Source of the DNA: Ideonella sp. MAG2
GTDB taxonomy: Bacteria; Pseudomonadota; Gammaproteobacteria; Burkholderiales; Burkholderiaceae_C
Length of the DNA: 64,000 bases
NCBI GenBank assembly: GCA_004359425.1
Contig: PTEU01000001.1
Location: 947,865 to 1,011,864, forward strand
Direction: 5' to 3'
The notes beneath the pieces were generated by a model. The model had not been told where the DNA came from, ran no database searches, and was given only the letters and a program-made list of their open reading frames with translations. Shown piece by piece: positions 45,195 through 53,253 of this stretch; the first letter of the stretch is position 1, and every line of letters begins with the position of its first letter. Made by a program: the position numbers and the translations under genes.

Positions 45195-45234
45195 GCGCGC
45201 TTGGGGACTTTGGCGCTGCGTCGATAATCGGCCC

Positions 45235-46092
45235 ATGCACATCCAATTTACAAAAATGCAGGGGGCGGGCAATGACTTTGTGGTGCTGGATGCCACTCGT
45301 CAGCCGCTCACCCTTCAGCGCGAACAACTCCAACGCCTGGGCGATCGCCGCTTTGGCGTGGGGGCCGATCAAATTCTGGTGGTGGAGCCCTCCACCAAAC
45401 CGGACATCGACTTTCGCTACCGCATCTACAACGGTGCCTCGGGCGACGAGGTCGAGCATTGCGGCAACGGTGCCCGCTGCTTTGTGCGCTATGTGCGCGA
45501 GAAGGGCTTGACCCACAAAGACCTCATCCGAGTGGAGACGGTCAACCGTGTGCTGGAGTTGCGCCAAGCCGCTGATGGGCGTGTCACCGTGAACATGGGC
45601 GAACCCGCGTTTGCCCCTGCGGAGCTGCCCTTTGACCCTAAGACCCTGGCCCCGCGTATCAGCAAGGGGGTGGAACTTTGGCCCTTGCCCCTGCCCGGGG
45701 GGCGCGAGGTTGAGGTGGCGCTGGTGTCCATGGGCAACCCCCATGCGGTGATGCGGGTGGATGACGTGCTGCGCGCCCCGGTGCTGGAGCTAGGGCCGGT
45801 GATCGAATCCCATGCCCAGTTTCCGCGCCGCGTGAACGTGGGCTTTATGCAAGTGCTGGCGCGCGACCAAATTGCCCTGCGTGTCTACGAACGCGATGCG
45901 GGCGAGACCCTGGCCTGCGGCACCGGTTCCTGCGCGGCCGTGGTGGCGGGCATCCGTTTGGGCTGGCTAGATGCTGCTGTCGAAGTGCAAACCCGTGGCG
46001 GCCAGTTGCGCGTTGAATGGGCAGGCCCGGGTCAGCCTGTCATGATGACTGGCCCTGCCCAAACCGTTTACCAAGGAGAGATTGAGCTGTGA
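45235..46092 (+). CDS. dapF: Diaminopimelate epimerase
   Basis: A 285-residue enzyme that interconverts LL- and meso-diaminopimelate for lysine and peptidoglycan synthesis. Both catalytic cysteines are present: [13 protein letters not shown] and [15 protein letters not shown]. It begins [20 protein letters not shown]. Full length. The stop overlaps the DUF484 gene (ATGA); the order dapF, DUF484, xerC is the usual proteobacterial arrangement. Confidence 0.97.
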   Translation: MHIQFTKMQGAGNDFVVLDATRQPLTLQREQLQRLGDRRFGVGADQILVVEPSTKPDIDFRYRIYNGASGDEVEHCGNGARCFVRYVREKGLTHKDLIRVETVNRVLELRQAADGRVTVNMGEPAFAPAELPFDPKTLAPRISKGVELWPLPLPGGREVEVALVSMGNPHAVMRVDDVLRAPVLELGPVIESHAQFPRRVNVGFMQVLARDQIALRVYERDAGETLACGTGSCAAVVAGIRLGWLDAAVEVQTRGGQLRVEWAGPGQPVMMTGPAQTVYQGEIEL

Positions 46093-46778
46093 GCACCTCC
46101 CCCACCGGCGTGGCCGGCATCACCGAAGACGATATCGCTGGCTACCTGGCCAACACGCCTGCTTTTTTTGAGCGTTACGCCCCCTTGCTGTCCACCGTGC
46201 AGTTGGTCAGCCCGCATGGCGCACGCGCAGTTTCTCTGCAAGAGCGGCAAATCGAGCTGCTGCGCGACCGCATCCGCGGCATGGAGCGCAAGTTCATGGA
46301 GCTGATCCGCGCCGGGCAAGACAACGAAGCCCTGAGCGGCCGCCTGCACCGCTGGACCTGCACCATGCTCTTGGCCCGTGAGGCCCCTGCCATCGAGACG
46401 GCGCTGATCGACGGCCTCAAGAACGAATTCTTGGTGCCGCAAGTGGCGCTGCGTGTCTGGGGCCTGGCCCCCGAACATCAGGGCTTGGTCTTGAGCCAAG
46501 CCGTGAGTGACGACGCCAAGGCTCTTGCCACCAGCTTGACCATGCCCTACTGCGGCCTCAACTCAGGCTTTGAGGCAGCCTCGTGGTTTGAGCCCGGTGT
46601 GCCGGTGCAATCCATGGCCTTGCTGCCCCTGCGTGTGGGCAAAACAGCCGCCCAGTGCTTTGGCCTGCTGGCGCTGGGTTCGCCCGATGCGCTGCGCTAC
46701 CAGTCCGACATGGGCGTGGAGCTGCTGGAGCAAATTGGCGACATCGCCAGCGCCGCCTTGGCCCGGCTACTGCCCTGA
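46089..46778 (+). CDS. DUF484 (GAF-like) family protein
   Basis: A 229-residue DUF484 protein with a GAF-like fold, found almost always between dapF and xerC. Segments [40 protein letters not shown] and a C-terminal [20 protein letters not shown] are typical. Function unknown. xerC begins 25 bases downstream. Confidence 0.93.
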   Translation: MSTSPTGVAGITEDDIAGYLANTPAFFERYAPLLSTVQLVSPHGARAVSLQERQIELLRDRIRGMERKFMELIRAGQDNEALSGRLHRWTCTMLLAREAPAIETALIDGLKNEFLVPQVALRVWGLAPEHQGLVLSQAVSDDAKALATSLTMPYCGLNSGFEAASWFEPGVPVQSMALLPLRVGKTAAQCFGLLALGSPDALRYQSDMGVELLEQIGDIASAALARLLP

Positions 46779-46803
46779 CGGCACCGCCAGCAGTGCCACG
46801 GCC

Positions 46804-47350
46804 ATGCCTGACACGCTGCCTCCTGCGGCCCTTGAGCCCACTCTGCCGTGGCCTGCGCCCATGGCGCGCTACCTGGAGCATTTGCAGGTCAGCCGCCGCT
46901 TGGCCGCGCGCACCTTGGCGCTGTATCAGTCGGCCTTGCAGCGCCTGCTGGGCCTGGCCCAGGCCCAGGGCTTGAACATCGCTCAGATCAAACCTGCCCA
47001 TGTGCGGCGCTTCAGCGCACAGTTGCATGGCCAGGGCCTAGGCCCCCGCAGCCTGGCCTTGGAGCTGTCGGCTTGGCGCAGCTTTTACCGCTGGTGGGGG
47101 CAAGAGGGCGGCGTCAGCTTGAACCCCGTCGAGGGGGTGCGTGGCCCCAAGGCGGCCAAGCCCCTGCCCAAAGCGCTGTCGGTAGACCACGCGGTGGCCG
47201 TGGCCAGCCATGAGCGTGACGACGGCGATACGCGCCTGGCGCAGCGTGACCACGCCATCGTGGAGCTGCTCTACAGCAGCGGTCTGCGCATCAGCGAGCT
47301 GGTGGGGCTGGATGCCCAAGCCAGAAGCCCACCAGAGAGCGAGACGCTGG
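46804..47350 (+). pseudogene. xerC: Tyrosine recombinase XerC, catalytic C-terminus missing
   Basis: Residues 1-~172 are XerC: the SAM-like core-binding domain (MARYLEHLQVSRRLAARTLA, then LALELSAWRSFYRWW), LNPVEGVRGPKAAKPLPKAL and the first catalytic Arg in LLYSSGLRISELVGLD (Arg162). The HxxR, second His and Tyr nucleophile are missing. The frame stays open into a VanW-type protein, so the join between 47317 and 47371 fuses two unrelated genes. XerC resolves chromosome dimers at dif and is a housekeeping gene here, given its dapF-DUF484 neighbours, not an element integrase. Confidence 0.85.
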
Positions 47351-47370
47351 AGCGCCCCTCGAGTGGCCCG

Positions 47371-48787
47371 GTGCCCTCTAGGTGGGACGCTCTGGTTTTT
47401 GCGGGCAAAGTGACCTTGCTGGGCTGGCGGCGGCGGCTCTTGGAGTGGCGCAGTGCCCCCCAACGCTGGCCGCGCTGTGCCGTCAACAGTCACTGGCCTG
47501 TCTGGGCCGAGCTGAGCAGCCCGCTGTGGGAAGACGGCCGCCCTGACGAGTTTTTGCTGCTGGCTGGCAAGGTTCACAACCTGCGTCAGGTGGCTCAGGC
47601 CTTGAATGGTGTTTGCATCCCGGCCGGAGAGGTGTTTAGCTTTTGGCGGCAGGTGGGGCCTGCGCGCGCTTCGCGAGGCTATGTGCTGGGCCGTGAAGTG
47701 CGGGAAGGCTGCGTCGTGCCTGCGGTCGGCGGTGGTATTTGCCAAGTCAGCAATGCCCTGGCGACAGCGGCGGTGCAGGGCGGGTTGACTCTGGTTGAGC
47801 GCCATGCCCACACGGCAGTCATCCAAGGTGCCTCGGCACGCGGGCCGCAGGCGGTTGACGCCACCCTGTTCTATCCGCATTTGGACTTACGACTCAAGGC
47901 GGATCAGCCCTGGCAGTTGGAAGTCCATTTGGATGCTCAAGCCCTGCACCTTCGCCTGCGTGGCCCTGCCTCCCGCGATGCGCGGCGGGCTAGCGTCTTG
48001 CCACCCGTCGTGGCTGCGCGCCAAGTGCCGGGTACGCAGGTGGCCCGCGGTTGTTTAACCTGCCAAGAAGCCCACTGTTTTCGGCACCACCCCACGGGTG
48101 CCCATGCCCAAGCCCAGCGGGCTGCCTTGGTGCTGACACCCTCTGCCGAGTGGGTCGCGCACCTGGCCCAAACGCCAACAGAGGTACTGGCACCAGCGCG
48201 CTCCCCCTGGCGGCACTGCCCCGGTGTGAGCGTGGTGGCACCGACCTGGCGGCTGTGGGCAGAGGCGGCTCGGCAGGCGCTGGCGCTGCGAACGGTGGGG
48301 CGACAGGGCGGGCGTAGGCAGGCGGTCGTCCAAGCTGGGCAGGCCCGCCTCGCGGCCGTGCTGGCGCGGGGCCTCGGCCCCTTACATACGCAGTTGATGG
48401 TGGATCAGGCCTTGCTGCCTCATCTCCACCGCTTGGGTGTTCTGCAGGGCCGTCATGTTGAGGTCTGGGCACACAGCTTGCCGATGAGCGCAGTGCAGCA
48501 ACGCTTGGACGAAGTGGGGGGATCTGCACGTTCAACATCTTGGTTGGCAGAGCGATTGGTTGCAGCGCGCCAGCGTGGTGGTCTTGCCCGCAGTGGTCGA
48601 GCACGCACCGCGCGCTTTGCTACAGGCCGTGGCCGCGGGCCTGCCGGTTGTGGCCAGCGAGGCTTGTGGCTTGCAAGACGTCAAGGGTGTCATCAGCCTG
48701 CCCTTGGACGACCCCACCCGTTGGCGAGAGGCCCTCCTCAGCACCCGGGGGCAGGGGGCTCGCCGGGCCTGCGATCCTGAAAGCTGA
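47371..48787 (+). pseudogene. VanW-domain/glycosyltransferase fusion protein, frameshifted
   Basis: Begins near GTG 47371 (VPSRWDALVFAGKVTLLGWR) in frame with the xerC fragment. The VanW domain is clear: GKVHNLRQVAQALNGVCIPA, GEVFSFWRQVGPA, and VPAVGGGICQVSNALATAAV. A cysteine cluster CLTCQEAHCFRH follows and then a glycosyltransferase-like region. At a run of six G (48516-48521) the frame changes: the downstream frame reads WLQRASVVVLPAVVEHAPRA then LLQAVAAGLPVVASEACGLQ, the nucleotide-sugar-binding end of a GT4-type enzyme, to 48787. Removing one G restores a single frame. Probably a cell-envelope glycosyltransferase; the role of VanW domains is unclear. Confidence 0.7.
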
Positions 48788-48807
48788 AATTTTCAAAGGC
48801 ATTCCCA

Positions 48808-49344
48808 ATGTGGACAGAAGTTTTAACGTTTTGGTTTGAGGAACTGCAACCCGCCCAGTGGTGGAAGGTGGACCCTGCGCTGGATCAGCGCATCGCAGAG
48901 CGCTTTGGGGCCTTGCACGCGCAGGCAAGGCAATGTGAGCTGGCCGACTGGCGCGGCAGTGCCCGGGGGCGGCTGGCCGAGGTGATTGTGCTCGACCAGT
49001 TCTCACGCAATATGTTTCGCGGCCAAGCCGGGGCTTTTGCCTGTGACCCCTTGGCCCTGGCCTTGGCGCAAGAAGCTGTGACTCAGGGTTTAGACAAGCG
49101 CCTCACGCCCGATCAGCGCGCCTTTTTATACCTGCCCTTTATGCACAGCGAGTCCGCCAAGGTCCATGAGCAGGCGGTGCAGCTCTACACCGCGCTGGGC
49201 CAGCAGAACAACCTCAACTTCGAGTTGCGGCACAAGGCCATCATCGACCGTTTTGGCCGCTACCCCCACCGCAATGCCCAACTCGGGCGGGTGTCCACAG
49301 CCGAGGAGTTGGCGTTCTTAACCCAACCCGGCTCCTCGTTCTGA
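48808..49344 (+). CDS. DUF924 family protein (copy 2)
   Basis: A 178-residue DUF924 protein, same length as the gene at 10884. It shares EVLTFWFEEL, ARGRLAEVIVLDQFSRNMFR, LYLPFMHSESAKVHEQAVQL, NLNFELRHKAIIDRFGRYPH and EELAFLTQPGSSF. Function unknown. It ends 5 bases before the convergent retron reverse transcriptase. Confidence 0.88.
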   Translation: MWTEVLTFWFEELQPAQWWKVDPALDQRIAERFGALHAQARQCELADWRGSARGRLAEVIVLDQFSRNMFRGQAGAFACDPLALALAQEAVTQGLDKRLTPDQRAFLYLPFMHSESAKVHEQAVQLYTALGQQNNLNFELRHKAIIDRFGRYPHRNAQLGRVSTAEELAFLTQPGSSF

Positions 49345-49349
49345 GAGGC

Positions 49350-51254
49350 TCAGCGCAAAAGGCTGCCCACCAGCGCCAGCACGATCACCGTCAGCGCAAA
49401 GCGTCCCCAACCCAGGCTGCGGGTCATCAAGGCTTGGCCCAGGATCAGCGCTCCCAGCATCAAGACCAGCGCACTCTTGAAGCTAGCGGCCAATTTGATG
49501 ATGATGAAAAGCTGAAAGAAAAAGCGCCACCAAGCCACTGGGGCGGCGGTGTTTTGGTGCTCAGTGTGCTCAGCGGCACTAGCCCCGGTAGAGGCTGCGC
49601 TGGGCCGCGAGGCACTTGAGTTGCCATCGGCCAGCCGCTGTGCCTGGAGGGCGCTTTGGCGGGCCGCCCGCTCGGCGTTGAGGCGCTCCTGACGGGCGGC
49701 TTTGATCTGCCCGGCCGTCAAGGCCAGTTGCGGTACGGGTGGCGGTATGACTTGCCACCATTCACCCCCCTGCTGGCGCAGCGGCGCTTGCCCCTGGGTC
49801 GCGCGCTGGCGGAAGCTGTTGCCACGGGCTGCTGTGGCCGCTGTCTTGGCACTCGGCAAGGCCAGGGCTTGTTGCAGCAAGGGCTGGCCTTGCTGGGCAC
49901 TCACCATGCGCACAAAGCGCGCATAGCCGGTCAATACCTCGTTGGTGGCGGGCTGGCCTTGCCAGGTGGCGGCACCCAAGCCCTGTGTATTGGCGCGGTG
50001 CAGCGCAGCACGCAGCTTGCGGCGCTCGGTGCGGGACACCGAGGGCTTGGCGTTGACCACCACGCCCGTCACCTCTTGGCGAGCCCCTTGGCGCATCACG
50101 CGCTGTTTGTCGGGGTGGGGCGTGAAGCCTTCACTGCGCAGCACATGGTGCACCTGGCGCAGAAGGCTGCCCACACGCGCTGCGCCCTCGTCGGAGGCCG
50201 AGAAAGTCAGGTCGTCGGCATAGCGGGTGTAGGTGAAGCCCAATTTCTGGGCCAAGCCTTGGAGGCGGCGGTCCAGCTTGCGGCACAAGATGTTGGTAAG
50301 CATGGGGCTGGTCGGTGCGCCCTGCGGCAGCACGCGGTCGCGGCCTTTGCCACCCACAAAAAAGCGTTCGCCATCCACCTCCAGTTCGTCGCAAGCGTTC
50401 TCGCTGCACAGCAGGGCCAGCATGCTGGCCACGGCCTCGCCATAGCCCAGGCCCTTGAACACGCCCTTGATGCGCGGAAAGTGAATGCTGGGAAAAAAAT
50501 CTTTGAGGTCGAGGTTGATCACCACCGCCTGCCCGCAGTGCGGTGCGGCATTGCTGACGATGCTGCGGCCCGGCACAAAACCATGGGCCGCCTCGTGGCA
50601 AGCCACCTTGGCCAAGACTTGGTCCAGCACCCAATACTGCGCGCGCTTGAGGCGTGGCATGGGCGCAGAGATGGTGCGCACGCCGCCCGTCTTTTTGGGC
50701 AGGTTAAAACGGCGGTAATGGGTGGTGGTGGCTACCTCACGGTGGAAGCACAAAAACTTGAGTTCAGGCACGCTCAGGCCCATGGCCTCAGCCAACTCGA
50801 GCGCAGTGTTCAGCACGGGCAAGCCGTGGCGCTCCAAGCGTGCGGCGCAGGCAGCAGGGTCTGCCTCGGCCTGCAAACCGCCGGAGACACCGAGGCCCAG
50901 AAACCCGGCTTGCTGGGTGCGGGCTTGGTGCCAACGAAGAGCACGCTCATAACGCTGTTGTTCGCGGGCTTGGGCATGGGCTTCGCGCTGCTCACGCGCC
51001 CGCGCCATGCGCTCTTGGCGCATGGCTTTGAGGGCGGCTTGGGGGTCGCCTTTGACCCGCAGTTCCTCCTGCAAGCCGTTGAGGGCTTGCGCTAACTCGG
51101 CCTCACGCTCAATCAGTGCGGCCTCAAGGGTGGGTTGCGTGGTGTCTTTGGGCCAGAAGCCCAGCCTTTGCATCTCGGCCAAGACCACCGCGTCTTTGCT
51201 GCTCTGGGCAATGCGCGCTAGCAATTCGGCGCGGGTGGGCGTGCGTTCACTCAT
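49350..51254 (-). CDS. Retron-type reverse transcriptase with membrane C-terminus
   Basis: A 634-residue reverse transcriptase. Residues 1-~130 form a charged helical extension (AELLARIAQSSKDAVVLAEM, RLGFWP, and a coiled coil to ~110). The RT core follows: FNLPKKTGGVRTISAPMPRL, retron NAxxH as NAAPH (235-239), motif A NLDLKDFFPSIHFP (Asp249), motif B LPQGAPTSPMLTN (309-321), motif C YTRYADDLTFS (Asp347/348), and VTG at 395-397. NAxxH and VTG are the hallmarks separating retron RTs from group II intron and DGR enzymes; no maturase, HNH or integrase domain is present. A basic Gln/Arg-rich linker leads to two hydrophobic segments (~577-606 and ~613-632), unusual for a retron RT. The msr-msd RNA lies 48 bases upstream. 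It would make the multicopy single-stranded DNA. Start ATG 51254. Confidence 0.9.
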   Translation of the reverse strand: MSERTPTRAELLARIAQSSKDAVVLAEMQRLGFWPKDTTQPTLEAALIEREAELAQALNGLQEELRVKGDPQAALKAMRQERMARAREQREAHAQAREQQRYERALRWHQARTQQAGFLGLGVSGGLQAEADPAACAARLERHGLPVLNTALELAEAMGLSVPELKFLCFHREVATTTHYRRFNLPKKTGGVRTISAPMPRLKRAQYWVLDQVLAKVACHEAAHGFVPGRSIVSNAAPHCGQAVVINLDLKDFFPSIHFPRIKGVFKGLGYGEAVASMLALLCSENACDELEVDGERFFVGGKGRDRVLPQGAPTSPMLTNILCRKLDRRLQGLAQKLGFTYTRYADDLTFSASDEGAARVGSLLRQVHHVLRSEGFTPHPDKQRVMRQGARQEVTGVVVNAKPSVSRTERRKLRAALHRANTQGLGAATWQGQPATNEVLTGYARFVRMVSAQQGQPLLQQALALPSAKTAATAARGNSFRQRATQGQAPLRQQGGEWWQVIPPPVPQLALTAGQIKAARQERLNAERAARQSALQAQRLADGNSSASRPSAASTGASAAEHTEHQNTAAPVAWWRFFFQLFIIIKLAASFKSALVLMLGALILGQALMTRSLGWGRFALTVIVLALVGSLLR

Positions 51255-51301
51255 GCCATGGCCCTCCACAAGGTGGCAGGGTTAGGCGTTCGAGAAAAGG
51301 T

Positions 51302-51530
51302 GAGTGCAGCGCGTTTCTCGTCGAAGAGCCTGAAAGGCTTGAGGGACGGGGGCTGTCCACTCGACGCCGGGCGCCACCCATCGCGCCAATGTGCTCGAAG
51401 CGAGCCCCATTGACATTGCGCGATGGGTGGCAGCCCGGCACAGTGAAGACGGCACCCGTGGCGCATAGAACGGCAGTGAACAAGGGCGGCGAAACACCGC
51501 CCGGATTGCAAGAGCCTACGCGCTGCACTC
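51302..51530 (-). ncRNA. Predicted retron msr-msd RNA
   Basis: In the 301-base gap between the WHSWIM and RT genes, read on the minus strand. a1 (51530-51518, GAGTGCAGCGCGT) is perfectly complementary to a2 (51314-51302). Right after a1 comes AGGCTC, giving candidate branch guanosines at 51516/51515. An msr hairpin at 51502-51484 has a 6-base stem GGGCGG/CCGCCC and loop TGTTTCG; a U-rich loop of this kind is recognised by retron RTs. The msd has a ~26-base stem, 51439-51413 with 51392-51366, broken by two single-base bulges and capped by GCTCG-CTT-CGAGC. A small hairpin AGCCT-TTC-AGGCT lies nearer a2. All diagnostic parts are in the standard order. Confidence 0.85.
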
Positions 51531-51555
51531 GGCTTCAGTATATGCGCTGCGCTGC

Positions 51556-53247
51556 TCATACGGTCTCCTCCTGGCTGGTCAGCACCTCGGCCAACTTGGG
51601 CTGAGCCAGCAGTTGCAGGGCCAGCATATGGCTGCAAGGCCCACGCCGCAGCCGGTTTTGTTGATAGAAGTTGCAGCCGCAGCGGGCATCTTGAATCTGG
51701 CGGTCGGCATTCAACAGCAGCACGGGCTCATAGGTGTGAGCGCCCTCTTTGACGCTGCCAGTGATGCTGAGACGCTCGGCTTGCGGGGTGATTGGCCCCA
51801 AGGTGGCGCGCCGGGCATGGATGTGGGCCAGGGCCGATTCTTCTTCGGGGCTGGCAAAGCGCAGGCTCTCCAGGGGCAGCGGCTCGCGCGACAGCTCTCT
51901 CCAGGCATAGCGGCCAGTGGGCAGGTCAAACACCGCCCGGCCCGCCTGCACCCACAGGGTCATGGCGGCATCCACGTCGGCCTGGGGCACGCCTGTGCGC
52001 GCCGCCAGCTCGGCAGGGCTGGCCAGCCAGGCGGACTGCAGGGCTTGCGCCACTTGAAGCTTGTGGGCGTCGCTGACCTCGTGCCGGGCTTGCAGCAAAT
52101 CGAAGCGACCCGCTGAGGACCAGTCATTGGCCGTCCAGCCCGACAGCCCCAGGGTCACGGTGATGTCGCCCATCTCCACCACCCAAAAGCTGGGTAGACC
52201 GGAGCCCAGCAAATGCACCCGCACGCGGGTGGCCAGGGCGATCAGGCGCTCCAACGTCAGCAAGCGCCGACGGCCCCACACGCGAATGCTGCGGGCCTCG
52301 GTCAAGGGCGCACCCACCATGCTGCTGCGCTTGGTGCTCAGCTCAACTTGCCAAGGCTCCAGCACCATGCGGGCCGGCTGGCCGGGTTGCAGTTCAAACC
52401 GCAACGAGCGGGGGCCCGCGCGCTCTTTGCGTTGGCGCAGCAGGCTGCACACATTGTGCAAGTCCATGGGGTGTAGCTCCAGCACGGTAGCGGGCAGGGT
52501 CATGGCACTGGAGACCTGCAAAAAGCCGCGCACCCAACTGTCGGGTAGGTCGATCTTGGCCTCATGAAAGGCGGGGTCGCTGCCCGTGGTGACGCTAAAG
52601 CCTGCGGGGTCGATGTTGAAGCGAGTCTCCCGGTAGTCGCGGATCTTCTGAAACTCCTCGTACAGGCTGGCCGAGTAGTCGATGTTGGTGGTGCCGCAGG
52701 CCATCTCGCCCACACGATCAAACACCTCATGCTTGACGCTGACCGCGCAGTAGCTGGACTCGTCCTGGCTGAAGGCTTCAAACAGCAGGCGCTCGGGGTG
52801 GACGGTGATCACCGGGTCCAGCACAAACCAAGCATCCCGGTTGGCCTCATACAGCCAATTGAAATACTTGTTGCGGGCCGCGTAGAAGGGGCTGAGCAGC
52901 GCGGCCTTTTGTTCGCGCAGCTTTTTCAGCTCGGCGCTGATCTCGCTGGCCCGGGCCTTGAGCGATGCAGCCTGTGCCATGAACTGCGCCAGCAAGCCGC
53001 TTTCATTGGCCTGTAGCCACTGCTGATACGCCAAGGGGTCGCGGCCACGCACGCGCTGGTCACTCACCACCACCGAGTGAAGGGCGGAGAGCGCCTCTCT
53101 AAAAGCCCAGTGCGCCGAGGCGTCGCGCCGCAACACGCCCTCGAAGTAAGTGGGGGGCCTCAGCGTGTCCGGCGCAAAGTTAAAGCGCTGCGCCGTGGCC
53201 GTGTCGTCCACCGTGGTGGCACCGTAATACTTGTAGCGGAATTGCAT
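51556..53247 (-). CDS. Winged-helix SWIM zinc-finger protein (retron accessory, WHSWIM)
   Basis: A 563-residue protein. A C-terminal SWIM zinc finger, CxCx(12)CxH, is seen with Cys523, Cys525, Cys538 and His540 (RCGCNFYQQNRLRRGPCSHM). Before it a winged-helix-like segment (AWLASPAELAARTGVPQADV, then AAMTLWVQAGRAVFDLPTGR) is followed by a beta-rich stretch. A coiled coil (LKARASEISAELKKLREQKA) lies near residues 95-115. SWIM fingers bind DNA or protein. ATG 53247 follows the stop of the HEAT-repeat gene by 6 bases, and the retron RNA begins within 26 bases of its stop, so the genes form one unit. In known retrons of this gene set it is thought to act with the ARM protein as the effector or its control. 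Confidence 0.8.
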   Translation of the reverse strand: MQFRYKYYGATTVDDTATAQRFNFAPDTLRPPTYFEGVLRRDASAHWAFREALSALHSVVVSDQRVRGRDPLAYQQWLQANESGLLAQFMAQAASLKARASEISAELKKLREQKAALLSPFYAARNKYFNWLYEANRDAWFVLDPVITVHPERLLFEAFSQDESSYCAVSVKHEVFDRVGEMACGTTNIDYSASLYEEFQKIRDYRETRFNIDPAGFSVTTGSDPAFHEAKIDLPDSWVRGFLQVSSAMTLPATVLELHPMDLHNVCSLLRQRKERAGPRSLRFELQPGQPARMVLEPWQVELSTKRSSMVGAPLTEARSIRVWGRRRLLTLERLIALATRVRVHLLGSGLPSFWVVEMGDITVTLGLSGWTANDWSSAGRFDLLQARHEVSDAHKLQVAQALQSAWLASPAELAARTGVPQADVDAAMTLWVQAGRAVFDLPTGRYAWRELSREPLPLESLRFASPEEESALAHIHARRATLGPITPQAERLSITGSVKEGAHTYEPVLLLNADRQIQDARCGCNFYQQNRLRRGPCSHMLALQLLAQPKLAEVLTSQEETV

Positions 53248-53253
53248 AGGGTG

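Noticed and set aside
46804-47350. Tyrosine recombinase as integrase of a genomic island beside the retron
   Set aside because: It follows dapF and DUF484, the conserved position of housekeeping xerC, and lacks its catalytic end; no att-like direct repeats or flanking tRNA were found.
49350-51254. Reverse transcriptase as a group II intron protein or diversity-generating retroelement
   Set aside because: No maturase X or endonuclease domain, no intron domain V hairpin, no template/variable repeat pair; NAxxH and VTG motifs plus the msr-msd structure point to a retron.
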